Positions 17,054-25,700 of a stretch of DNA of 34,665 nt are shown piece after piece. Position 1 is the first letter of the stretch. Every line of letters begins with the position of its first letter. Below the pieces are notes generated by a model, which saw only the letters and a program-made list of their open reading frames with translations, was not told the origin of the DNA and made no database searches. The position numbers and the translations under genes were made by a program. Source of the stretch: an uncultured Bacteroidales bacterium (GTDB lineage Bacteria > Bacteroidota > Bacteroidia > Bacteroidales > ML635J-15); assembly GCA_937982115.1 (NCBI GenBank), contig CALJNE010000046.1:1-34665 (forward strand), read 5' to 3'.

Positions 17054-18481
17054 TTATAACCTTATTGGAATTCCTCTATAAAAATCAAGAATTTTCAGTT
17101 TAAAAATGTAATCATATTTTGTTCTTATGTACTCGATTTGAGAACGATAAAGGTTGTTTTTGCTTATGTTAAAATCAGCTTGAGTTATTAGTCCTTGTTC
17201 GTATCTTTTATTTGTAAAATCGAAATTAATTTCTGCAGCAGAAAGACTTTTTTCGGCAGCAATCATCTTTTTTAAAGCAGACTGCAGGTCATTATATGCT
17301 TGTTGAATTTCTTTTAATAAATCTTTTCTGGCTTGTTCTTCCTGAATTTTATATTGTTCAAGAAAAATTCCCGAATTTTTATAGTTAGTTCTGGCTTGAT
17401 ATGAATTAAAAATCGGAATGCTTAGATTGAACATTACAGCAGCACTTGCATTTTCTTTGAATTGATCCCAGAAAGGTTTTGTTTGATAAGTATAATTGAA
17501 AGAGTACTGGTAAACATCCAGAATATTTCCGTTGGGGTCAACTGTAAAACCGCTCAAAAAAGGTGTAGAAAGTTGTATATCCGAAATCATTTTTCTCGCA
17601 CTGCTGTATCCTGTGCCATAAGATGCACTTAAACTTAATCGTGGCATTAACATTGATCTTGCAATTTTGTAATTAAAATCAGCAGATAATACTTTTAGTC
17701 CGGCATATTCTATTTCGGGCATTTTATGTAAAGCTTCTTGGTATATTTCATTAATACTCGGTAATATTATTTGTTGCTCGATGTTACTTAACTCCGGCTT
17801 TTGTATTTCGAAATTTAAAAAATCCTCGTATTCAATGATTTGGGCAAGAGAAAGCAGGGCTGTGTTATATTGGTTTTCATAATTTACAATGTTGTATTCG
17901 TCATTTGCAAGTTGTGCCTGGGTGTCGTAGAGATTTTGGAGAGGAAGACTGCCTTCGTTTACAAGAATTTTAATTTTTTCGAGTTGTTCGATGGTTGTGT
18001 TTTTTTGAAGTTTTGCCATTTCTACCAGATCGGCGGCAAAGAGTACATTCAGATATGCTGCTGCAATAGCCAGAGACATATTATTTTTTACGCGTTGGAG
18101 TTGTACTTCGGAAGCCAGAGCGTCGGTTTCGTTTTTTTTGAGATTAAAATGATTTTGAAAACCTTGAAAAAGCACTATTCCTGTGGAAATTTGAAAATTA
18201 GAAGAATTGAAGTTTTCGCTTGAAAAGTCATTTGTGTAGGGGTCAACACTACGTCCGAAAGTGAAGTTTTCTGAAGTACCAGCGTTTAATGAAGGTAGAA
18301 ATGCTAATCGCGAACTTTGTAATTGGTTTTGAGAAATACGTGTTTCAAGAGTTTGAGATTTGATTTGCAAATTTTTATCGAGAGCATAATTAATACACTC
18401 TTCGAGAGTCCACTTTTTTTGAGCGGATAAGATGTTAAAAATACTTAATGAAGTAATTAAAAGAAGAAAATATTTTTTCAT
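17054..18481 (-). CDS. TolC family outer membrane efflux protein
   Basis: The 475-residue protein has a signal peptide ending ILSAQ (about residue 21). The mature part begins with the TolC-family opening K-W-T-L-E-E-C-I-N-Y-A-L-D-K-N-L. Two long, internally similar halves of amphipathic helix carry N-x-L/A-L-A-S-E and Y-N-D-L-Q-S-A-L segments, and the second ends with the typical RYEQGLITQADFN motif. It should trimerise into an outer-membrane channel with a periplasmic helical tunnel. It is the first gene of a run with the HlyD-type adaptor (19-nt gap), tsaB and a BI-1-like gene. A weak -7-like element (TACTTTAG, minus strand 18506-18499) lies 17 nt before the ATG. Confidence 0.88.
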   Translation of the reverse strand: MKKYFLLLITSLSIFNILSAQKKWTLEECINYALDKNLQIKSQTLETRISQNQLQSSRLAFLPSLNAGTSENFTFGRSVDPYTNDFSSENFNSSNFQISTGIVLFQGFQNHFNLKKNETDALASEVQLQRVKNNMSLAIAAAYLNVLFAADLVEMAKLQKNTTIEQLEKIKILVNEGSLPLQNLYDTQAQLANDEYNIVNYENQYNTALLSLAQIIEYEDFLNFEIQKPELSNIEQQIILPSINEIYQEALHKMPEIEYAGLKVLSADFNYKIARSMLMPRLSLSASYGTGYSSARKMISDIQLSTPFLSGFTVDPNGNILDVYQYSFNYTYQTKPFWDQFKENASAAVMFNLSIPIFNSYQARTNYKNSGIFLEQYKIQEEQARKDLLKEIQQAYNDLQSALKKMIAAEKSLSAAEINFDFTNKRYEQGLITQADFNISKNNLYRSQIEYIRTKYDYIFKLKILDFYRGIPIRL

Positions 18482-18540
18482 TTAAATAGATTTTTTTGCT
18501 AAAGTAAACAAAAGAGTTTTTAAAAAAATTTTTGAAAAGT

Positions 18541-18725
18541 AGTATTAAGAAAATTTTAAGGATAAATGTTTATATTTAAAAGGTAATCAAACATTTGTCT
18601 CCGACAATACGTAGCAAGACGAGATATTAGATGGCGAAAACTAAATTAAGAATTAGAAGATGCGAGAGATGACTGAAAGGCTTAAAAAACGGTATTTGAT
18701 CGTAGCTGAAACCACCGTTTTTCAA
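18541..18725. other. Structured intergenic stretch, possible small RNA or remnant
   Basis: The 292-bp gap 18482-18773 is the longest in the window. Its middle (about 18595-18725) is clearly less AT-rich than its flanks and ends in an inverted repeat (18685-18693 with 18714-18722). A -7-like TATATTTA at 18571-18578 could drive a plus-strand transcript of about 140 nt ending at the hairpin, but no -33 TTG is seen. The only ORF on the plus strand is 13 codons (ATG at 18631). A short RNA, a dispersed repeat or a decayed gene all fit. Confidence 0.2.
18684..18722 (-). terminator. Possible terminator after msrBA
   Basis: The minus strand reads a 9-bp stem (AAAAACGGT with ACCGTTTTT) around a 20-nt loop, ending in a run of six T. 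It sits about 50 nt after the msrBA stop. The long loop and A/T-rich stem lower confidence. The repeat is symmetric and could act on both strands. Confidence 0.4.
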
Positions 18726-18773
18726 TTTATCAATTATTAATTCATTACATTACTGATTTTTAAAAGGGGTGAT

Positions 18774-19730
18774 TTAAAATTTCTTTTTGTAGAAATGGCA
18801 GTAAGGGAGATTGCCGGTTTTTTGGTAGTATTTCTGATGGTAATCTTCGGCAGGATAAAAGGCTCCTGCAGGTGTTAATTTTGTATAAACCTTGTGTCCT
18901 TTAGAAATTAAGATAGAGATTAGTTTTTCTGCAATAATTTTTTGTTCATCAGTGGTATAGAAAATTTCTGATCTGTATTGTTCTCCAACATCAGGACCTT
19001 GCCTGTTTATTTGGCCGGGATCGTGAATCTCAAAAAACGTTTTACATAAGTCTTCAAAACATACTTTTGTATTATCAAAAACTATTTTTACGGTCTCTGC
19101 ATGTCCTGTATTCTCGTAACAAACTTGTTTATAAGTAGGATTTTCCACGTAACCGCCGGTATAACCAACTTCTGTCGAAATAACTCCTTTTATGTTTTGA
19201 AAATAATATTCAACTCCCCAAAAACAACCTCCGGCGAATATTGCAGTTTCGATATTATTGTTTGCTTGATTTTGTGGCGATTCATAGGCTTCAAATTCTA
19301 ATGAAATTGAGTTAACACAATGTCTTACATTTTTTTCAGTAAAACCTTCTCCAAAAAACACATGACCAAGGTGAGCTCCGCAATTTGTACAGGTTATTTC
19401 GGTTCGAATTCCATCTGCATCAAGGGTTCTTGTAACAGTACCAGGTAATTCATCATCAAAAGATGGCCATCCACAACCTGAATCAAATTTGAATTCGGAT
19501 TTATACAATGGAGTACCACATAATTTACATTTATATATTCCCGGAGAAAAGTGATTGTAGTATTTACCTGTAAAAGGGCGTTCCGTTCCTTTATAAAGAA
19601 TCACATACTTTTCTAATTCCGTTAGTTCATTTTTTCTTTTTTCTAAATCTTTTTCTGCCATATTATTTTGCTCATAACAAGAATTGAACAACAGTAAATT
19701 AACCAATATGAATAAAATACCATATTTCAT
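18774..19730 (-). CDS. msrBA: Peptide methionine sulfoxide reductase MsrB-MsrA fusion, lipoprotein
   Basis: A 318-residue fusion that reduces both R- and S-methionine sulfoxide in oxidised proteins, here outside the cytoplasm. A lipoprotein signal ends L-F-N-S-C (lipid Cys18). MsrB comes first: zinc pairs C-K-L-C (68, 71) and C-T-N-C (114, 117), Cys86 in SGCGWPSF, and catalytic Cys138 in RHCVNS. MsrA follows: G-C-F-W with catalytic Cys169, GYTGGY, NPTYKQVC and TGHAETV. The ATG at 19730 is chosen because a promoter (19743-19773) lies within the longer frame that reaches 19793, and because it gives a clean lipoprotein signal. It probably has its own transcript and ends at the inverted repeat near 18700. 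Confidence 0.9.
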   Translation of the reverse strand: MKYGILFILVNLLLFNSCYEQNNMAEKDLEKRKNELTELEKYVILYKGTERPFTGKYYNHFSPGIYKCKLCGTPLYKSEFKFDSGCGWPSFDDELPGTVTRTLDADGIRTEITCTNCGAHLGHVFFGEGFTEKNVRHCVNSISLEFEAYESPQNQANNNIETAIFAGGCFWGVEYYFQNIKGVISTEVGYTGGYVENPTYKQVCYENTGHAETVKIVFDNTKVCFEDLCKTFFEIHDPGQINRQGPDVGEQYRSEIFYTTDEQKIIAEKLISILISKGHKVYTKLTPAGAFYPAEDYHQKYYQKTGNLPYCHFYKKKF

Positions 19731-19742
19731 GTTTAATAAACA

Positions 19743-19773
19743 GAAAACTATTACGAATGTTAAAATTTTACAA
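19743..19773 (-). promoter_or_regulatory. Promoter of msrBA
   Basis: On the minus strand TTG (19773-19771), a 20-nt spacer and TAGTTTTC (19750-19743) match the consensus with one mismatch at the last base. The element ends 12 nt before the ATG at 19730 and decides that start. Confidence 0.45.
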
Positions 19774-19793
19774 TGAATTTTTTGTTTTATCAA

Positions 19794-20570
19794 TTAATAA
19801 GTAAGTACAAAAGGAAGAAATTCTTTGTTTTGTTCGTATTCACTTATTAGCATTTGCTGAAGGGTTTTATTGTTTCGCATTAGAAAATACAAAGCGCCCT
19901 GAGCTCTCAATAATCGTTCGTTTTTGTCAATACCGAGATTTATCTTATATAATTCCTGAACTTCATTTGTGAGTTCCTGATACATGTTAAAATCTTCACT
20001 CATAAAATGTTTGCTAATCGAGGTAAAACAAAAAGCCTCAATAAAAGGTTTTCTTTGTGCTTCGGTCTTTATAATGTCGTGAGTTCCAACGCATAACTTA
20101 ACAGCATATAAATCATCGTCTGTAATTTTAGTGATAGAAAAATATTTCACTGCAATATTCAATAAATCATCCATATTAACTGTATCTTTCGGAAGTTTAT
20201 TTATTGTTTTGTTTACTAAGTTATCCATTATTGAGTTGAATAAACTGTCGTTTATTAGTTCTTCGATGAAAATCTGTTGAAGTGTTAAACTGTCATTTAT
20301 CGGTAGTATTTTTTCGTTAATTTTTCTTAAGTTCGAAAAGTTTGTCAAAATATATTCTATAAATTTCAAATTATTTTTAATCAGGTCTGAGGCACAATTA
20401 TGAGCATCAGGTTCTTTTAACGAAGTTGATATAAATTCTTTGCCCTGCCAGTGCATTTTGTTTGCAATGATGAAATCTCCATAAAAATCTCTTATATTAC
20501 AATAATTTTGACCGAAGGAGTTTGAGGTAATGATTGTTATAATAATACAAACTAAAGCAATATTTTTCAT
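19794..20570 (-). CDS. Secreted protein of unknown function
   Basis: This 258-residue protein has a clear signal peptide (MKN start, Ile-rich core, cleavage near SFGQ, residue 21). The mature part is predicted mostly helical and polar. It has four cysteines in the first 170 mature residues and repeated N-x-L and I-N-D-S-L motifs. No known family is recognised. It ends 63 nt before the msrBA start. It is probably a periplasmic or outer-membrane-associated protein; a link to methionine sulfoxide repair is only suggested by position. Confidence 0.7.
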   Translation of the reverse strand: MKNIALVCIIITIITSNSFGQNYCNIRDFYGDFIIANKMHWQGKEFISTSLKEPDAHNCASDLIKNNLKFIEYILTNFSNLRKINEKILPINDSLTLQQIFIEELINDSLFNSIMDNLVNKTINKLPKDTVNMDDLLNIAVKYFSITKITDDDLYAVKLCVGTHDIIKTEAQRKPFIEAFCFTSISKHFMSEDFNMYQELTNEVQELYKINLGIDKNERLLRAQGALYFLMRNNKTLQQMLISEYEQNKEFLPFVLTY

Positions 20571-20608
20571 TTTTTAAAATTGTATTTATTATCACAAATA
20601 AATCTTAT

Positions 20609-20616
20609 CAAAGATA
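20609..20616 (-). promoter_or_regulatory. Promoter -7 element of the secreted protein gene
   Basis: The minus strand reads TATCTTTG, a perfect TAnnTTTG, 38 nt before the ATG at 20570. No TTG is seen at the usual -33 spacing. The rest of the 20571-20788 gap is A/T-rich without other clear signals except the purF-like promoter. Confidence 0.4.
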
Positions 20617-20754
20617 AACAAAAATTTAAATTTGATAGAAAAAATTGACAAAAATTGTTGTTCAATTAAAAGGGATCTGATTTAAAGGTACTCTTAAAAA
20701 AAATGAATATAAATATTTATTTAAAAGCAATTATGATTTTTAGATTAAATGAAT

Positions 20755-20762
20755 TAGTTTTG
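20755..20762 (+). promoter_or_regulatory. Promoter -7 element of the purF-like gene
   Basis: TAGTTTTG is a perfect TAnnTTTG, 26 nt before the ATG at 20789. It overlaps an in-frame GTG at 20762, so that GTG is unlikely to be the start. No -33 TTG is found. Confidence 0.4.
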
Positions 20763-20788
20763 TGAAGCAAAAATTGACAAAAGAAAAT

Positions 20789-22693
20789 ATGAGTGATCAG
20801 ATAAAACACGAATGCGGGATAGCCATGTTGCGGTTGCTTAAACCGCTTTCATACTACAAAGAAAAATACGGGACATGGAAGTACGGAATCAATAAATTGT
20901 ATTTGTTGGTTGAAAAGCAGCATAATCGTGGGCAAGATGGAGCCGGTGTTTTATGTCTTAAATTCGATACTCCTCCAGGAGTAAAGTATATGTTTAGAAA
21001 GCGTTCTGCATCCTCAACCCCTATAATTGATAATTTTAAAGATATATATAAAAACTTTGATGAAGTTTTGAGTAGAAATCCCGACAAGGAAGAAGATGCA
21101 GAATGGATAAAACAAAATGTTGAATTTGCCGGAGAATTGTACATGGGTCATCTTAGGTATGGAACTTTCGGTAAAAATAATGTTGAATATGTTCATCCAT
21201 TTTTAAGGGTTAGCAATTGGCGAACAAAGACATTGGCTCTTGCAGGGAATTTTAATTTAACCAATGTTGACGAGTTATTTCAGTTTTTGGTTGATTTTGG
21301 TCAAAATCCAAAAGAGTATTCCGATACCGTTACGGCTTTGGAATTAATTGGTCTTTTTATGGATGAGGAAAACCAAAAACTTTTCAGAGAATATAAAAAT
21401 CAGGGATACAGTAATTACGAGATAAGCGGTTTAATAGAAAAGAATGTAAATATATCAAAAATTCTTAAAGAGGCAACACACAACTGGGATGGAGGTTATG
21501 TAATGGGTGGAGTAATCGGACATGGTGATGCTTTTATTGTTCGAGATCCATGGGGGATAAGACCTGCATTTTATTACAAGGATGAAGAGATTTTTGTTGC
21601 AGCTTCTGAAAGGCCTGTAATTCAAACAGCTTTAAATGTTCCTGCCGAAGAGGTTTTAGAACTGGAACCGGGGTGTGCACTTATAATAAAAAAAGACGGC
21701 AACATTATTAAGCAATTGATAAGAGTGCCGGAGGAAAAATCTTCATGCAGTTTTGAACGTATTTATTTTTCTCGAGGTACCGATCTTGATATTTACAGGG
21801 AAAGGAAAAAATTAGGCGAATTGCTTGTTCCTCAAATTCTTGAAGAAATAAACGAAGATTTTGAAAACACCGTGTTTTCATATATTCCCAATACAAGTGA
21901 GGTTGCTTTTTTGGGCATGTTAAAAGGGATGGAGACTTTTCTGAATAACCGCAAGATTAAACTCATGCGAGAAAAATGCGGAAAAATTTCTGATGACGAG
22001 ATGCGTGAAATACTGGAAATGCGTCCCAGAGTTGAAAAAATTGCTGTGAAAGATGTTAAGATGCGTACATTTATAACTCAGGACGAAGACCGAAACGAAA
22101 TGGTAGAACATGTTTATGATATTACCTATGGAACTGTTCGTCCCGGTAAGGATACGCTTGTTATTATTGATGACAGTATTGTTAGAGGGACAACCCTTCG
22201 ACAAAGTATTCTCAAAATGTTAGACAGGTTAAAACCTAAAAAAATAATTATTGTTTCTTCGGCTCCTCAAATCAGATATCCGGATTGTTACGGGATTGAT
22301 ATGACAAAAATCGGTGATTTTATTGCTTTTCAAGCCGCAATTTCTTTGTTGAAGCAAAAAGGTAAAGAAAACATCATTGACGAAACATATAAATTATGTA
22401 AAGCTCAGCAAAATCTTCCCAAAGAGGACATAGTTAATTATGTTAAAAACATTTATAAAGAATTTACTGATCAAGAAATTGCAAATCAAATTTCATTTTT
22501 AATAACACAAAATGCCGCAATAAAATCAGAGTTTAAAACAATCTTTCAAACAGTCGAAAACTTGCATAAAGCATGTCCGAATAATAAAGGGGATTGGTAT
22601 TTTACCGGAGATTATCCAACCCACGGTGGGAACAAAGTTGTTAATACATCGTTTATAAATTTTTACGAGAATAAAAACGAAAGGGCTTATTAA
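20789..22693 (+). CDS. purF: PurF-like amidophosphoribosyltransferase, long form
   Basis: PurF makes 5-phosphoribosylamine from PRPP and glutamine, the first step of purine synthesis. The 634-residue protein begins MSDQIKHECGIA. Cys9 is the likely N-terminal nucleophile of the class II glutamine amidotransferase domain, exposed after loss of an 8-residue propeptide, as in self-processing PurF enzymes. Supporting motifs are KQHNRGQDGAG, MGHLRYGT, R-D-P-W-G-I-R-P and the PRPP-binding loop V-I-I-D-D-S-I-V-R-G-T-T (about 459-470). APQIRYPDCYGIDM follows and matches the PurF C-terminal region. It is well over 100 residues longer than typical PurF, with extra sequence between the domains and at the C-terminus. 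Bacteroidota often carry such a long paralogue, so its role as the main PurF is not certain. It is a single-gene unit ended by a hairpin. Confidence 0.82.
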   Translation: MSDQIKHECGIAMLRLLKPLSYYKEKYGTWKYGINKLYLLVEKQHNRGQDGAGVLCLKFDTPPGVKYMFRKRSASSTPIIDNFKDIYKNFDEVLSRNPDKEEDAEWIKQNVEFAGELYMGHLRYGTFGKNNVEYVHPFLRVSNWRTKTLALAGNFNLTNVDELFQFLVDFGQNPKEYSDTVTALELIGLFMDEENQKLFREYKNQGYSNYEISGLIEKNVNISKILKEATHNWDGGYVMGGVIGHGDAFIVRDPWGIRPAFYYKDEEIFVAASERPVIQTALNVPAEEVLELEPGCALIIKKDGNIIKQLIRVPEEKSSCSFERIYFSRGTDLDIYRERKKLGELLVPQILEEINEDFENTVFSYIPNTSEVAFLGMLKGMETFLNNRKIKLMREKCGKISDDEMREILEMRPRVEKIAVKDVKMRTFITQDEDRNEMVEHVYDITYGTVRPGKDTLVIIDDSIVRGTTLRQSILKMLDRLKPKKIIIVSSAPQIRYPDCYGIDMTKIGDFIAFQAAISLLKQKGKENIIDETYKLCKAQQNLPKEDIVNYVKNIYKEFTDQEIANQISFLITQNAAIKSEFKTIFQTVENLHKACPNNKGDWYFTGDYPTHGGNKVVNTSFINFYENKNERAY

Positions 22694-22708
22694 GCCCTTT
22701 TGTTTTTT
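22680..22708 (+). terminator. Intrinsic terminator overlapping the purF-like stop codon
   Basis: A perfect 9-bp stem (22680-22688 AAAGGGCTT with 22692-22700 AAGCCCTTT) with a 3-nt loop is followed by a T-rich run to 22708. The TAA stop (22691-22693) lies inside the hairpin. On the other strand the stem is followed by a T-rich tract too, so it can also end transcripts of the convergent adhesin gene, whose stop is at 22727. Confidence 0.85.
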
Positions 22709-22726
22709 ATTTAGAATAACAGGTGG

Positions 22727-25700
22727 TTAACGAACCACAGTAACAATTCCGCAGTATTTTGTCCCATTAAATAAATCTACTGTGTAAACGTAGGACCCGG
22801 TAGGAACAGGTTTCCCGTTCCATGTACCATTCCAGGGAGCTCCGTTGCCTTTCCCTTCAAAAACAAGTTGTCCCCATCTATTGAATACTTCAATTTGTGC
22901 CCATGGATAAAGTCCTATGTTTTCGATTATCCAGGTGTCGTTAATTCCGTCATTGTTTGGTGTGAAAGCATTAGGAATAATTATACATTCCACATCTTCG
23001 TCAATCAAGGTTATGTATTCAGTGCGTTTTTTACAACCGTTGACATCGGTAATTGTGAAACTGTAAGTTCCCTGGCTTAATCCGGTAATATATTCTATAG
23101 GTGCAGTTTGGTCTGCCCAGGAAATAAGGTATGGTGGTTTACCTCCAGTGATAGAGATTTCAATGTAACCATCATTATTACCGATACAGCTTGGGTTGAT
23201 ACTTATATAATTATAATCTAATTCTTCAGGTTCGTAAATCATAATTGAGCTGTTCCATTCACAACCATTATTGTCGAAGACACTAATTAAATAGTTACCC
23301 GGCGAAAGATTTGAAGCTGTTCGTCCTGTAAAACTATTATTGCCGAATTGCCATAAGTATGTGTAAGGAGGCGTTCCTCCTGATGGATTGATTGTAATGC
23401 TGCCATCATTGTTACCTTTACAGGTGATGTCGGATTTTATTATTTGAGCAGTTAACGGATATTGAGGATTGGTAACCGTAAATATTTTTACAGCAGTACA
23501 ATTATTCGCATCAGTTACCGTAACAGTGTAATTACCCGGAGCAAGCCCACTAATATTAGAAGTTGTTGCTCCTGTACTCCAGATTATGAAATATGGAGCA
23601 CGACCACCTGTAATTGAAATACTTATTGATCCGGTTGATTGGTCAGTACATCCGGCTCCGATCACTGTTCCCGAAATTTGTATTCCGGGAGCATCTTCAA
23701 TGCTGATTTGAGCAGTTCCTGTACAGCCCCATGCGTCTGTAGCAGTTACACTGTAATTGCCGGAACTGATATTTGTAACAATATTGTTATGTAAGCCATT
23801 AGACCAGTGGTAATAAACAGGAGACATTCCATTTTGAGAATTTGCTGATAGTACGGCTGTTGCACTTCCGGCACAGATAACAGGTTGTTCTAACGATATT
23901 GAAGCGTGAATTGACCCGCTGATGCCTATGTTAACCGATCTTGATGAACTGCAATTGTTTATATCACGAACTGTAACATAATAAGTTCCCTGTAGTAAAT
24001 TATCTATGTTAGTTGTATTGCTTCCATTAGACCAGTTATATATATAAGGTGCTGTTCCTCCCGAAACCGAAACACTTGCACTACCTGGATGTAATGTACA
24101 TACTACATCAGTTGAATTTATTGTAATATTTAGTTGATTTGTTTGTTCAATGGTAACTGTTGCCGAGCTTGTACATCCTTTACTGTCAGTAACAGTAACT
24201 GTATAGGTTCCGGCAGGTAGATTTTGTGCAGTAGCTAAAGGAGTTTGTGCGGGATTGTTCCATAAATATGAATACGGAGGGGTACCTCCTGTTGCCATTA
24301 CGGTTGCAGATCCTGAATTTTGTCCAGCACATGGAATATGATTAACATTAATAATTTCGGTTACTAATTCATCAGGTTCTATAATTGTTCCGGTTGCAGT
24401 ACCTGTGCATCCATGATAATCAGTAACAGTAACAGTATATGTTCCGGCACCAATACCGTTAAGTAAAATTGAATTGCTCGAATTTATATCATTCCAGATA
24501 AAGCTGTACGGAGCAGTACCTCCACTTACGCTGCACATTATAGAACCGTTATTGTAACCATTACAAGAAGGATTATTCTGGCTTGAAATGCTTACATTTA
24601 ATTGAGAAGGACTTATTAAGTTGTACGAAGCACTTGTTGTGCAAGACCATTGGTCAGTTACTGTAAGATTATATGCTCTCGCAGTAAGATTTGAAATATT
24701 TGGCGTAGTACTGTTTCCCGGATCGTTCCATTGATACGAATAATCGGGTACACCACCACTAACAACTGCATGTAAACTTCCTGTTGGAGAACCAAAACAT
24801 GAAGGATTTTCTCCTGTTATAGTAATAACAATAGGTGTACTTACTTCAACTTCCACAGAGGCATAATTCTGGCAATTGTTTTCATCTGTATAAACATAAC
24901 TTATGGTATGTGTCCCACTACCCGCTAATTCGGGAGCAAATTTATAGCCGGTTACTCCAGGACCTGAAAATATACCTCCTGATGGTATGGCATCAAGACT
25001 TACAATCGGTCCGTTGAAACAAAATTCATTGCCCGGAATTACTATGTTTGGTTGAATGGATGGATGAACTGTTATTGTGGTTTGAGCAGTAGCTGAACAG
25101 TTATAAGTGTTTGTTACATAGTAAGTTATTGTATGTACACCGGGACCTGCTATTGATGGATTGAAAGTAAATCCTTGTATTCCCGGACCACTAAGTGTTC
25201 CTCCCGGAGGTGATACTATAACAACAGTAAAGTTTTCATATTGACAATATTCTTGATTAAGCCCTGAAATAATCGGAACAGGTAAAGGATTTACGGTAAT
25301 GTTTGTGTTAGCATTAGATATACAGGATCCATTTACAAAAGAGTATTGAATATTATGAGTACCTGCTCCTGCCTGTGAAGGATCGAATATTCCGATATTT
25401 GGATCTGTGATTCCCTGTCCTGACCAAATTCCTCCCGATACAGAGGCATTCAGAATAATTGGTGCGGAATTTAAGCATAAAGAAGATACAGGTGTTATAT
25501 TAACAGGAATAAATTCATCTACAGTAATGGTAATTTCATCGGTATCAGAACAAGCTCCATTAGTAACAGTGTATGAAATTTGGTGATTCCCAACTCCTGC
25601 GATATAAGTATTGAAATTATTTCCAACAACTCCTGTTCCCGACCAGATACCATCGGGATTTGCTGCAGTTAATGGTATATTACCTGCATTTTGACAAACA

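Noticed and set aside
18631-18672. 13-codon ORF beginning MAKTKLRIRR
   Set aside because: Too short, without a ribosome binding site or conservation evidence; treated as part of the structured gap.
19731-19793. Longer N-terminus of msrBA beginning at 19793
   Set aside because: A promoter lies inside it, and the ATG at 19730 yields a proper lipoprotein signal.
20762-20788. GTG start at 20762 for the purF-like gene
   Set aside because: It overlaps a perfect promoter -7 element, and the ATG at 20789 matches where family homology begins.
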